Source of the DNA: SZUA-36 sp963759155
GTDB lineage: Bacteria; Pseudomonadota; Gammaproteobacteria; Xanthomonadales; SZUA-36
Length of the DNA stretch: 64,000 bases
Assembly (NCBI GenBank): GCA_963759155.1
Contig: CAVWXX010000008.1
Coordinates: 248,001-312,000 of the forward strand
Direction of reading: 5' to 3'
Each line of letters opens with the position of its first letter. Position 1 is the first letter of the stretch. Below, in pieces: positions 1 to 8,864 of this stretch. A program made the translations under genes and the position numbers. Below the pieces are notes generated by a model, which saw nothing but the letters and a program-made list of their open reading frames with translations, was not told the DNA's origin and made no database searches.

Positions 1-137
1 GAATAATCGATCGTGTATTTGGAGTCCGCGTCAAACTCCCGGAATGGCTCGGGGACTTCAGTGTCCGCGGCAATCGTTACACCACATACTGCCAAAAGCC
101 CAAAACCAAGTAGAATAGCTGAAAAATATAGCCTCAT
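1..137 (-). CDS. Partial secreted protein, N-terminus only
   Basis: The gene runs off the left edge; only its first 45 codons are present. Read on the minus strand from the ATG at 135-137, the protein starts with a classic Sec signal peptide: MRLYF, then a hydrophobic stretch (SAILLGFGLLAVCGVTIA), with likely cleavage before ADTEV. The mature start includes PEPFREFDADSKYTIDY. That kind of start reminds me of secreted DUF547 proteins, but this is a weak impression from a short piece. Its promoter should lie in the gap to its right, shared with the plus-strand gene at 438. Confidence 0.6.
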   Translation of the reverse strand, partial: MRLYFSAILLGFGLLAVCGVTIAADTEVPEPFREFDADSKYTIDY

Positions 138-437
138 TGTCACGATAACTCCTGATGTTGATAGAAGATTACAACATAAAACGCTGAAGGAGGATACATA
201 GCGGAGCATGGTTAACGACCTGAAGAAGGAAAATTACGACTAAAGGTACTGTATGGAAGTTGAATAAACTCCGGAATGGCACAGGCAAACTCAATCAAGG
301 GCATAATACGCAAAATGCTGATCAAAGCGCGCGTATCTGATAACCTGTAAAAAGATGAGTCTGATCCGTTTCTGATTGTTGAAGCAATACATCGGCCCGG
401 TTGATGCCGGGCATTATTTTTGGGAAGAGTATTGAAA
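138..437. other. 300-base intergenic region between divergent genes
   Basis: This gap separates a minus-strand secreted protein from a plus-strand secreted protein, so it should hold both promoters. I see no convincing gene in it. The only clear structure is a GC-rich hairpin followed by a T-rich tract at 395-421, listed separately. Confidence 0.5.
395..421 (+). terminator. Terminator-like hairpin just upstream of a start codon
   Basis: Arms GCCCGG (395-400) and CCGGGC (407-412) enclose a 6-base loop and are followed by ATTATTTTT. It has the form of a short intrinsic terminator on the plus strand, yet it ends only 16 bases before the ATG at 438. It could end a short leader or small RNA, act as an attenuator, or be chance. 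Confidence 0.35.
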
Positions 438-1061
438 ATGAAATCCTTGTTGCAAAAAGCTGTGGCAGTGCCGTTTTTCAGCACACTACTGATTAGTTTG
501 AGTGTGTCTCAAATGTTCATGCTGCCTTTGCTGGCGGATGAGTTGGTAAATATCACTGATATCAAAGGTTGTCGTGGGATTAAAAGCGACATAGAGCGCC
601 TGTCTTGTTATGACACGGTTAACGACGGCGGTGTTTTCAATGAGGAGAAACAGCGAGAGGTGCGGGTAGAAGACTTTGGAAGCGAAACAATGCCAAAGGC
701 ACCTCCACCTGAGCCGGCACCAGCACCTGTGTCAGCACCAGCGCCAGTAACCACGACGGACTCTTCAAGTGCACCAGTATCCGAACCTGTAGCTGAAGTG
801 ACACCGGTACAAGAGGCAGCGCCTGCAGCAGGGAAAGTCATTTCTGCAGATGAGTTGGATGTCACGATTGTAAGGCTTAAAAAGGGAAATGGTGGTATCT
901 ATTATTTCCAAACCTCAGAAGGTCAGGTCTGGAAGCAGCAAAATGCCGTGTCATGGAATATAAAGGCACCGTTTGACGCGAGAATAAAAAGGGGTTTGCT
1001 GAATTCCTTCTTCCTGATACACGAAGGTGGCAAATCGACCCGGATTAAACGTGTGAAGTAA
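438..1061 (+). CDS. Secreted protein of unknown function with Pro/Ala linker
   Basis: Function not recognised. The chosen ATG at 438 follows GGGAAGAG; an in-frame TTG at 420 is less likely. The 207-residue protein has a signal peptide (about residues 1-35), then a short Cys-containing stretch with CRGIKSDIERLSCYD, of the kind seen at the N-terminus of several periplasmic proteins. A low-complexity Pro/Ala/Val linker (about 85-135) follows. The C-terminal domain of about 65 residues has the pattern IVRLKKG...YYFQTSEGQVWKQ and a basic end. The same C-terminal pattern recurs in the minus-strand gene at 22180-22710, so it is probably a shared small beta domain. The stop is followed within 12 bases by the next gene, suggesting co-transcription. 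Confidence 0.75.
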   Translation: MKSLLQKAVAVPFFSTLLISLSVSQMFMLPLLADELVNITDIKGCRGIKSDIERLSCYDTVNDGGVFNEEKQREVRVEDFGSETMPKAPPPEPAPAPVSAPAPVTTTDSSSAPVSEPVAEVTPVQEAAPAAGKVISADELDVTIVRLKKGNGGIYYFQTSEGQVWKQQNAVSWNIKAPFDARIKRGLLNSFFLIHEGGKSTRIKRVK

Positions 1062-1072
1062 AGGTGAAGCAG

Positions 1073-1852
1073 ATGCTTCTTCTGATGCGGCAAACAGGTG
1101 TTCTGACGTTTTGTTTGTTGTTCGCTGGTGTTGCGCTTGCAGGTGATGGTTATTTAAGTGATAACCAGCGTATTGTCAGCACACAGTTGGGTTATGAGCT
1201 GCAATACAGAGTATACCGACCGGCTGAAATATCGGCGGATGATCGTTTACCCACCTTGTATGTAACCGATGGTCAGGACTACCTGGAGCAGGGAGGTTTT
1301 AAAGCCGTTCTGGATACGGCCATCAGCACAGGGGTAATAGAACCGGTATTGGTCGTGTTTTTAGACAGTCGAAACCCGGACAACCTGGAAGAAAACCGTC
1401 GCAACTCTCAATTTATGTGCAGCACAAAGTTCGCTGCATTCTTTGGCAGTGAGTTCATCCCCACCATAAGCCGTCTACAACCGGTCAGTTTGTTACGCGA
1501 AGATCGTGTCAGCCTGGGTGTATCGTTTGGTGGTCTCAATAGCGCTTGTTTTGGGTTGATGCTGTCAAAAGTTTTCTCAGGAATTGCCATGCAATCACCT
1601 GCGAGTGGTGATCACCTTGAGGTTGTACGTGATTTGTATGAAGAAAGACCGCCATTGCCACTTAAGATGTTTTTAAGTGTGGGCTCTAAAAATGATAATA
1701 CGGGTGCGGCAAAACGTTTTAAAAAGACCCTGGAACGTAAGGGCTATGACCTGACGTTCATCAAGGTTACCGGAGAACATGATTGGCAAAACTGGGCACC
1801 GCTTCTGGATGATGTGCTGCTAACATTCTTTGCGAAAACAGACAGTAAATAG
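1073..1852 (+). CDS. Secreted esterase-like alpha/beta hydrolase
   Basis: Probable periplasmic alpha/beta hydrolase of the putative esterase (esterase D-like, PF00756) type. A signal peptide covers about residues 1-23 (ends GVALAGD). The N-terminal region RLPTLYVTDGQDY is typical of the family's strand before the oxyanion loop. GVSFG at 149-153 is the nucleophile elbow with Ser151, and the late GEHDW supplies the likely catalytic His. About 260 residues is normal for the family. The ATG at 1073 is preceded by AAGGTGAAG; a GTG at 1064 is an alternative start. It probably forms a two-gene unit with the secreted protein before it. The substrate cannot be told from sequence. Confidence 0.8.
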   Translation: MLLLMRQTGVLTFCLLFAGVALAGDGYLSDNQRIVSTQLGYELQYRVYRPAEISADDRLPTLYVTDGQDYLEQGGFKAVLDTAISTGVIEPVLVVFLDSRNPDNLEENRRNSQFMCSTKFAAFFGSEFIPTISRLQPVSLLREDRVSLGVSFGGLNSACFGLMLSKVFSGIAMQSPASGDHLEVVRDLYEERPPLPLKMFLSVGSKNDNTGAAKRFKKTLERKGYDLTFIKVTGEHDWQNWAPLLDDVLLTFFAKTDSK

Positions 1853-1933
1853 CGATTAAACAGATTGGGTATTGATGTACCTGCAATTAATTTGAATCAA
1901 GCTCACTATTGATATTTGGGCCGGGAGAAAAAA

Positions 1934-2377
1934 ATGACAGAATCAAATGCTGAAAAAGAAAGACTCAAATTAAAAGACTGGTACAAACCACTGCTGGATA
2001 CCGTCGTGCAGGAGATGCTCAAACGTAACGCTGTTGCAGGAACAGCGGTGGAGGCCACTCCGGTCTGGATACTCCCTTATAAAATTCTTATTGCCAAGGC
2101 TTGGGGGATGGGTCAGAAAACCAGGTTTATCTGGACCATTTCAGGGGAAGGCGTGATCACGGACTACATCGCAGGAAGTATGGCAGCAACACCAAAAGAT
2201 GCTGCCAGGCATTTTGCACTAAAGTGGCAAATGGATGCAGACCGGCTACGTGCAGTGGGGAAAAGTAAAGGACCAACTGGAGACGCCCAATCGCAAATGA
2301 GTCATTATGCCGATAAGCTGATTCAGGATGCAGAGTCTTTATATGACCTGACGGAACGTGATGAGGTTTGGCAGTAA
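1934..2377 (+). CDS. Small soluble protein, possibly DUF4826-like
   Basis: A 147-residue protein with no signal peptide or membrane segment. The ATG at 1934 has a good GGGAG site at 1923-1927, so I prefer it over the in-frame TTG at 1916. The middle (WILPYKILIAKAWG, then TRFIWTISGEGVITDYI) and a following AARHFALKWQ helix resemble the general plan of DUF4826 proteins, whose role is unknown. The match is from memory of the pattern and not certain. It is convergent with the GTPase gene at 2402 and probably transcribed alone. Confidence 0.65.
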   Translation: MTESNAEKERLKLKDWYKPLLDTVVQEMLKRNAVAGTAVEATPVWILPYKILIAKAWGMGQKTRFIWTISGEGVITDYIAGSMAATPKDAARHFALKWQMDADRLRAVGKSKGPTGDAQSQMSHYADKLIQDAESLYDLTERDEVWQ

Positions 2378-2401
2378 AAAGCCCTCATTAACTCGAGTGG
2401 C

Positions 2402-3751
2402 TTAGCTACTCGTGTTGAACTTGCTCAGGATGTCGCTGCGCGCAGATTTTAAAATGGAATCTCTATCCAGCGAGTCCAGTATTTCGTTGATGGTTTCCTT
2501 TGGCCCCCCGGAACCCCATGATTTCCCTTTTGAAAACCATGACTCTGCAGCAATACCGGTCACATAGGTAGCGTACCAGGCCAATGTACCCTGGGCGCCC
2601 GCTGTCAGTGCGGCAGACATGCCGGCACTGACGGTTTTCATGGCGGCTGAAACCATATTCACGCCCCAGTAGGTGCCCATTAACAAAAGCATTTGCGCGG
2701 AGATGGTCAACAGTAATTTGCTGGCGTCCCGCCGCGAAAGCTGAAACCCGTAAACATTACCAAGATGTATCACCATTGCCACGTCAGTACCCGCAGCAGC
2801 CAGTAAGTCAGCTGCAGGAATCGGGTTCACAGCCACCACGAGACCCTTGGCAAGACAGTAGTTTCTGATTATTTTTTCCGCCACGGTCTTTCTGGCCAAT
2901 ACGATTTTACTCGCTATGCGGGCATCCAGTTCACTGGTAAACAGGGCGGCATTCAATGCGGCCAACGTCTTTCCTTCTTTTTCCAGGATATTCCACAGAC
3001 GTGCCTTGAGGTCGCTGATATCAGGAGCGCGCGGGCGTGTCGATCTTTCTTCATTGCCGTTATCATCAATGTAGATGACCGGTTCAGGCCGTGGGTCGGC
3101 ACAGGCAGTGAGTATATTCTCCGGCTCGATAAATGCCTCGCAGCGCTTTTGCAAATGCGTCAGCAGCGACTGGATTTCAGCATTGCTATAACGATCTGAC
3201 TTGTTCAACACCAGCAATAATGGCCGCTTACGTTCTGCAAGACCGTGAACAGCTTTTAACTCTGTTTCTGTCAGGTCACCTTCGCACACCATTAATACAA
3301 TATCGGCAATCCTGGCAACAGAATTGGCCATTTCCTCCCGCGCTTCACCTTCCAGTTCATCAATGCCGGGGGTGTCAATCAATACAACGTGGTCTGCGTT
3401 GACGGAATTCCACTCGCTGCGTTGTTGGAATTGTGTTTCACCGTGGAGCGGGCTGGTAGAAAACACCTCGCGCCCAAGCAGGGCGTTTAACAAGGACGAT
3501 TTGCCGGTTCCGACGCGCCCGAAAGCCGCGATGTGAATTTCACTGTGCTGTAGTTTTTCTGAGATGGCTTCAATCTCGGTGAACTCACTCGACAGTTCCT
3601 GCCGTACAGCGGCGGGTATGTCCGTATCAGACAGGAGTGTCTGGATTTGCTGGTTGGCGTCGAGCAGGTGCTGTTCAGGCTTGTTTTTCTTTGCCTTTTT
3701 CAGCCAGGGCAAGTTTTGCAAAGCGGATTGCACCTGCTTCAAGATTGTCAT
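2402..3751 (-). CDS. GTPase with C-terminal DUF697-type region
   Basis: An Era/dynamin-like P-loop GTPase. Motifs are in order: G1 GRVGTGKSS at 78-86, G3 DTPG at 126-129, G4 NKSD at 183-186. The C-terminal third (about 270-430) is rich in Ala/Gly and hydrophobic helices (NPIPAADLLAAAGTDVAMV), as in DUF697 domains that associate with membranes. Length 449 fits that architecture. The start codon lies inside the 3' end of the neighbouring GTPase gene: the two overlap by 77 bases, but a strong GAGGAG site seven bases upstream supports this start. The pair are probably partners in one membrane-linked function that I cannot name. Confidence 0.85.
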   Translation of the reverse strand: MTILKQVQSALQNLPWLKKAKKNKPEQHLLDANQQIQTLLSDTDIPAAVRQELSSEFTEIEAISEKLQHSEIHIAAFGRVGTGKSSLLNALLGREVFSTSPLHGETQFQQRSEWNSVNADHVVLIDTPGIDELEGEAREEMANSVARIADIVLMVCEGDLTETELKAVHGLAERKRPLLLVLNKSDRYSNAEIQSLLTHLQKRCEAFIEPENILTACADPRPEPVIYIDDNGNEERSTRPRAPDISDLKARLWNILEKEGKTLAALNAALFTSELDARIASKIVLARKTVAEKIIRNYCLAKGLVVAVNPIPAADLLAAAGTDVAMVIHLGNVYGFQLSRRDASKLLLTISAQMLLLMGTYWGVNMVSAAMKTVSAGMSAALTAGAQGTLAWYATYVTGIAAESWFSKGKSWGSGGPKETINEILDSLDRDSILKSARSDILSKFNTSS

Positions 3752-5159
3752 TCAGGATCTCCTCAAAGGCTTTTGCTGCCGGGTAGGGACGTAAATCACC
3801 CCGGCTGGCGAGTGTTTGGGCAGCAGCGCGACCCAGGCTTTCGAATATCATGCCATAGGCAACAGCATGCACCAGACCACCGGTCAGCGTACCTACACCC
3901 GGAAACGCTTTAAGTGCATTGCCGGTGATAGCCAGCGTTATCGCGGTCATTTTTTTAACCCTGCCTCCGGCGAGGCGAAGAAATGAGTCTATTTCAACCT
4001 CTTTAACGGAAACGTCGTAAACCTTGCACAGGGCCTGAACCAGTCGTGTGGCGAGCAAACCCTGGATAATAATGTCGGAACCGGGTGCGACCGCGGCAAG
4101 TGCACCAACAACAGCTCTTTTGGAGTACGTGGAGACGAGGTCGGCAGCCTGCTGTTCACGGTGTTGATCACGGGCCTCATCCAGCTTCTCCGAGGCCAGC
4201 AGCAGGACGGCTGTATCACGCAATTGTTCCATCAGTTGCTGGTCTTCATCCAGCTTACGCTGCACAGCCATTCGCAAAGGCTCTATATTCTGTGGGCGCT
4301 CACGGCTAACAGTTTCCTCCTTGCCATCACGCAATAACCTGATGATTTCTTCACGACCACCCGTTTGTATAAAAACGATATCCTTGCGGTTCACGCCGGT
4401 TCGATGCGAAATACTTTCTGCGATCTGGCGCGCCTCGGCACTCGAAAACCGGTCAACTTTATTGAGTGCGACAAGTAGCGGCTTTTGTATGGAAAGTAGG
4501 TCCTGAAGCTGGTCCATTTGACTGCGTGTAATGTCGCTGTCACAAAGAAAAATCACCAGGTGCGCACGGCGTGCTTCTTCCAGGATCTCCGGGTTGTTGT
4601 CAAGGTTGAACCCGGGCAGGTCAGCGATAATCACGGAGTCACCCGAATCGGCCTGCCACTCGTAGTGACTGACAACTTGAGTGGTGCCACCTATGGCCTC
4701 GCTTTGCAGCGCAGCCTGTGGAAGTAATGCCTTGACCAGGCTGCTCTTACCCGTGCTGATCTCCCCAAAAATAGCGATAAAGACCTCACCAGTTTCTTTG
4801 CGCCGTTGTTGTTCCTTTATTTCCTGAACCGCCGCACTGACATCAACACCGGCATCCGCCGATTCAAGCAGTGATTCCTGAAAGCTGGATGGATCGAGCC
4901 TGGTATCCTCAACTTCGGTCTTTTTACGTGCGGGCTTCAACCAGTGCCAGGTCATCCATAAGGTGGCAGTTGAAATCAACACCAGCACCAACGCATAAGC
5001 CACCTGTAACCACAGCGGGGCGACGCTCAAGCGTTGCCAGACCGACATGGCGGTGTCGGTGGCTAAAAGCAGCAGGAACAGGGTTACAGCAGCTACCAGC
5101 AGCACCGCGATTATCAATAGCAGCCGAACACGCATAAATCTCTCCCGAATTGGCTTCAT
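3675..5159 (-). CDS. Membrane-anchored GTPase with C-terminal DUF697-type region
   Basis: The second of two tandem GTPases. It begins with two predicted membrane segments (about residues 12-34 and 48-70), followed by a basic linker. The G domain has G1 GEISTGKSS at 132-140, G3 DLPG at 180-183 and G4 NKVD at 233-236. The C-terminal half carries a hydrophobic DUF697-like region (VGALAAVAPGSDIIIQG). At 494 residues it is longer than its partner because of the membrane anchor. It is the upstream gene of the pair, its 3' end overlapping the partner's start by 77 bases, which suggests translational coupling. G3 has Leu where most GTPases have Thr. Confidence 0.85.
   Translation of the reverse strand: MKPIRERFMRVRLLLIIAVLLVAAVTLFLLLLATDTAMSVWQRLSVAPLWLQVAYALVLVLISTATLWMTWHWLKPARKKTEVEDTRLDPSSFQESLLESADAGVDVSAAVQEIKEQQRRKETGEVFIAIFGEISTGKSSLVKALLPQAALQSEAIGGTTQVVSHYEWQADSGDSVIIADLPGFNLDNNPEILEEARRAHLVIFLCDSDITRSQMDQLQDLLSIQKPLLVALNKVDRFSSAEARQIAESISHRTGVNRKDIVFIQTGGREEIIRLLRDGKEETVSRERPQNIEPLRMAVQRKLDEDQQLMEQLRDTAVLLLASEKLDEARDQHREQQAADLVSTYSKRAVVGALAAVAPGSDIIIQGLLATRLVQALCKVYDVSVKEVEIDSFLRLAGGRVKKMTAITLAITGNALKAFPGVGTLTGGLVHAVAYGMIFESLGRAAAQTLASRGDLRPYPAAKAFEEILNDNLEAGAIRFAKLALAEKGKEKQA
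3759..3764 (-). promoter_or_regulatory. Ribosome binding site inside an upstream gene
   Basis: On the minus strand GAGGAG sits seven bases before the ATG at 3749-3751, within the coding region of the neighbouring GTPase. It decides the start of the 449-residue GTPase and confirms that the 77-base gene overlap is real. Confidence 0.7.
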
Positions 5160-5295
5160 TCTAAGAAGAACCAGGCTGGAGAGCCAGTGACGAAAGTATG
5201 GAGGGCCGTACTTTTTGCGGGTTCCACACTGCTTGGTTTAATGTAGCCGGTCGAAGTACAATCACCGCACTTAAAATATCAAAGACCCAATAGAC

Positions 5296-7257
5296 ATGCT
5301 TGAAGCGTATAAAAAACACAAAACCCTCAGAGACCTGGAAGCACTGCTCCCTGAGGAGGTTGAGGCGGTTAAACAAACCCTGGAAAGTGCCTTGGAACAG
5401 GGGACTTCCAACAGCCTTGTTTTGTCGATACTGGCGCAGTGCTACCTGCAATGCGAGGAGCAGGATAAAGCGAAGCATACGCTCGAAACGTTGATCATGC
5501 AGTATCCGGCCCATATACCAGCCAAAATTGAGCTGGCAAAAATTCTCTTCGATGAAAATGATCATCAATCCGCGATCAGGCTACTCGAGGATGCGACCAA
5601 CAGGCGTCCGGATATTCACGAAAACTGGCAATTGCTAAGTGAATACCTCCATCGCGATGGACGGCAGGAGGCGAGTAAAAATGCCTTTGAGCAATTCGAC
5701 ATGATCAAGGTCTTTAATGAAAATTTGGCAACGGCGGAGCAGGCATTTGCGAAGGGTGAGTTTGAAAGGACAGATAAACTGTGCAGGCTCTTGCTGGGAC
5801 AGGTACCTGCCGAGGTGCGGACGCTTCGATTGTTAGCCAGGCTCGCGAAACGATTTCGCCATTTTGAAATCGCTACATCTATTCTTGCACAATGTGTTGA
5901 AACACAACCACTTAATGCGGAACTGGGGCTTGAGTATGCCAGTTCACTGCTGGCCAACAAGAAGCATCAGGAAGCGCTTGAGCAATGCCAGCGATTGATC
6001 GGAATTGCACCGGAAAATATTGAAATTTACAACCTTAAAGCCGAGGTCCTGTACAGCCTGGGTCGATATGAAGAAGCAATTTCAATTTATCGGGAGTTAT
6101 CTGATGTACATGAACAAAGCGCTCAAGCTTTGCTACACCTGGGTAAAATTTTAAAAACAGTGGGTGAAACGACAAAGGCGATAAGCTGTTATCACGATGT
6201 TGTACGAGATGAACGTATGTCAGCCCGGGCTTATTGGGAACTGGCAAATTTGAGAACCTACCGGTTTTCGGCAGATGAAATTGATGCGATGCAAGCTTTA
6301 CTCAATACCCATCAAATTTCGGATATCAATAAAGTGTTGATTCAGTTTGCATTGGGCAAAGCGCTGGAAGATGAAGGGCGGTTTGCAGAGAGCTTTCAGC
6401 ATTACCAGGCGGCGAATAGCACTTATGCGCGGTTTCAACCTTTCCGCTATTCAAACCTGAATACCAGTTTGAAAGCATTCTTCACTGAAGCATATTTTAG
6501 TGACAAAAAAGACAGTGGAAACAGCTCAGAGGCACCAATTTTTGTCGTGGGTTTACCACGTAGCGGCTCAACGCTGGTGGAGCAGATTTTAACCGCTCAT
6601 AGCCAGGTTGATCCAACGCGGGAGCTTGCCGAGATCATTTCAATTGCCCGCGAGCTGAACAACCCAAATCAGCCCGGACAGGGTCAGTACCCGCAATCCA
6701 TGGCCAGGTTGACGACTGATCAAATCCGGGGTCTCGCACAAAGATACCTGGATTATGCACAGACATTCAGACAGCAAGCCCCTTATTTTGTCGACAAAAC
6801 ACCCGGAAATTTCCAACAGATCGGTCTGATCAAGACGCTTTTCCCCAATGCCAAAATCATCGACATAAGACGTAATCCGATGGCGGGCGGGTGGAGTTTA
6901 TATAGGCACTTTTTTGCGGATAGTGTTCTCTTTTCCTATGATCTGGCAAGCATAGGAAAATACTACAAGGACTATATTGAGTTGATGGATCACTGGCATG
7001 CGGTGCTGCCTGGGCAGATCCTGACCATTGGCTACGAAGAGCTGGTTAGTGACTTGCCCGCGACCGTTGAACGTTTGTTACAGCATTGTGGCTTGGGGTT
7101 TGAAGAGACTTGCGTTGACTTTCATTTGAACAAGCGTGCCGTGGCGACACCAAGTTCCGAGCAGGTGCGTCAACCGCTGTATTCCGACGCGGTTGATCAT
7201 TGGAAAAACTATGAAGAATTCCTGGCGCCGTTGAAAAATGCTATCGGGGACATATGA
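5296..7257 (+). CDS. TPR-sulfotransferase fusion protein
   Basis: A 653-residue protein. The first 400 residues or so form tandem TPR helices (for example the YNLKAEVLYSLGRYEEAI repeat). The rest is a sulfotransferase of the Sulfotransfer_3 type, which moves sulfuryl from PAPS to an acceptor. The 5'-phosphosulfate loop is GLPRSGSTLVEQIL near residue 418. A second PAPS-contact region, IDIRRNPMAGGWSLY, lies near 525. The C-terminus ends in a helix with WKNYEEFLAPL, usual for the family. No signal peptide, so it is probably cytoplasmic. It is followed 51 bases later by a paralogue. The acceptor is unknown: peptide, polysaccharide or lipid. Confidence 0.88.
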   Translation: MLEAYKKHKTLRDLEALLPEEVEAVKQTLESALEQGTSNSLVLSILAQCYLQCEEQDKAKHTLETLIMQYPAHIPAKIELAKILFDENDHQSAIRLLEDATNRRPDIHENWQLLSEYLHRDGRQEASKNAFEQFDMIKVFNENLATAEQAFAKGEFERTDKLCRLLLGQVPAEVRTLRLLARLAKRFRHFEIATSILAQCVETQPLNAELGLEYASSLLANKKHQEALEQCQRLIGIAPENIEIYNLKAEVLYSLGRYEEAISIYRELSDVHEQSAQALLHLGKILKTVGETTKAISCYHDVVRDERMSARAYWELANLRTYRFSADEIDAMQALLNTHQISDINKVLIQFALGKALEDEGRFAESFQHYQAANSTYARFQPFRYSNLNTSLKAFFTEAYFSDKKDSGNSSEAPIFVVGLPRSGSTLVEQILTAHSQVDPTRELAEIISIARELNNPNQPGQGQYPQSMARLTTDQIRGLAQRYLDYAQTFRQQAPYFVDKTPGNFQQIGLIKTLFPNAKIIDIRRNPMAGGWSLYRHFFADSVLFSYDLASIGKYYKDYIELMDHWHAVLPGQILTIGYEELVSDLPATVERLLQHCGLGFEETCVDFHLNKRAVATPSSEQVRQPLYSDAVDHWKNYEEFLAPLKNAIGDI

Positions 7258-7308
7258 AATCCCGGCTTAAAATCAACGTATTTTTCCGGTTGATTAAGGC
7301 TCATTAAG

Positions 7309-8832
7309 ATGAGTAATAAAAAGCGCAAACTCAAAAAGAAAATTCAAAAGACGGTTAAACCTAAACGCGTCATTTCCAGTCAACAAAAAGCGCGTCTGCA
7401 GCAGGCCATGCATGCACAATCGGTTGGCAACCTGGCTTTTGCTGAAGCTGAATATCGGTCACTGATCACGGAAAAAATAAGGACACCTCAAATCTACTGC
7501 AACCTGGCGGCTGTTTGTGCACAAACCGCACGGCGGAGCGAAGCAGATAGCCTGTGGAAGCAGGCACTGGCAATTTCCCCACGGTTTCTTGAAGCACAGA
7601 TGAACCTGGCTGATAGCTTGCAGCAGGCCGGTAAAACTGAGCAGGCAATCGACTTTTACCGGCGAATTGTTTCCGATCATAGCCAGGTGTTTGTTGCAAA
7701 GTATTTGTTGGCGAATCTGCTGAAATCACAGGGTGAATTTTCTGAAGCCAGCGATCTGTATCAGCAGGTCATGAACCAGCAGCCAGGCTATACCCAGGCG
7801 CATTTTTCCTATTCTGGTATTCATCGATACCAGGACAAAACAGACCCACATATCGTTTCGATGCTCGAGTTGTATCAAAAAGACGGTCTAACAGCTGAGA
7901 ACAGAATCCACCTTGCATTTGCCCTGGCAAAGGCCTTCGAAAATACCGGAGATTACCCCGGAGCATTCAAGTTTTTAAGGACCGGAAACGATCTCAGGAA
8001 CAAGGAATTCAATTACCAGATTGAAGGCGATAAAGAGCTGATCCAAAGTATTATCCGGAGCTTTAGCGCCGAGGCGATGTCCGCGGTTCAGATCACGCCC
8101 CAAACCTCGAACAAGCCCATTTTTATTGTCGGTATGCCGCGTTCCGGTACTACCTTGGTGGAAAAAATAATATCCAGCCACTCCGATGTCTATGGTGCGG
8201 GTGAGTTGGATTACATCTTTGCTTTGGGCACCCGTTTTTTCCTGAAAGAATCACTCCATTTCCAGTTTGATCAGCTGGATACATACGCAAAACACACATT
8301 TGAACTATTTGGCAAAAGCTATCTTGAAAAAATTGAGCTACTGGATAACGAGTCCAGTCGTATGACAGACAAGATGCCCTTTAACATGATGATGATCGGG
8401 CTGATTAAGATCGCATTGCCCAATGCCAAAATCATCCATTGCGTCAGGGATGCAAAAGATAACTGTCTTTCCATATACAAACAGAACTTCACGACTGCAA
8501 ATTATCGTTTTGCCTATGATCTGAAAGCGATCGGCCAGTTTCACAAGCAATATCAGTTGCTTATGGAGCATTGGCATCAAGTCATGCCGGGAGAGATTTA
8601 TGACGTGAGCTATGAAGCACTGACTCACAACCCTGAGATTGAAATTCGGAAGTTGATCGAGGCTTGCGATCTTGAATGGCAGGATGATTGTCTGAATTTT
8701 GACAGAAGTGCCGGTATCGTTAAAACGGCCAGTGCATTTCAGGCCCGCCAGCCCATGTACACCAGTTCGGTCAAACTGTGGGAAAAATATCAGGAATTTT
8801 TACAGCCGTTACTCGATGTCTTAGAGGGCTAA
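7309..8832 (+). CDS. TPR-sulfotransferase fusion protein, second copy
   Basis: Paralogue of the preceding gene, 507 residues. A very basic N-terminus (KKRKLKKKIQK) leads into about four TPRs (to about residue 200). The sulfotransferase domain has the loop GMPRSGTTLVEKII near 273 and a second PAPS-binding stretch, CVRDAKDNCLSIYKQNF, near 377. The shared C-terminal signature is ARQPMYTSSVKLWEKYQEFLQPL. Fewer TPRs account for the shorter length. The gap of about 50 bases to the upstream gene and the same strand suggest an operon. Divergence between the two domains makes different acceptors likely. Confidence 0.88.
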   Translation: MSNKKRKLKKKIQKTVKPKRVISSQQKARLQQAMHAQSVGNLAFAEAEYRSLITEKIRTPQIYCNLAAVCAQTARRSEADSLWKQALAISPRFLEAQMNLADSLQQAGKTEQAIDFYRRIVSDHSQVFVAKYLLANLLKSQGEFSEASDLYQQVMNQQPGYTQAHFSYSGIHRYQDKTDPHIVSMLELYQKDGLTAENRIHLAFALAKAFENTGDYPGAFKFLRTGNDLRNKEFNYQIEGDKELIQSIIRSFSAEAMSAVQITPQTSNKPIFIVGMPRSGTTLVEKIISSHSDVYGAGELDYIFALGTRFFLKESLHFQFDQLDTYAKHTFELFGKSYLEKIELLDNESSRMTDKMPFNMMMIGLIKIALPNAKIIHCVRDAKDNCLSIYKQNFTTANYRFAYDLKAIGQFHKQYQLLMEHWHQVMPGEIYDVSYEALTHNPEIEIRKLIEACDLEWQDDCLNFDRSAGIVKTASAFQARQPMYTSSVKLWEKYQEFLQPLLDVLEG

Positions 8833-8864
8833 AGTAAAACTCATTTTCTAACACGATCACACGA

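Noticed and set aside
5161..5568. A 135-codon minus-strand open frame upstream of the TPR-sulfotransferase
   Set aside because: Most of it lies antisense to the clear TPR coding region, and its peptide has no recognisable domain.
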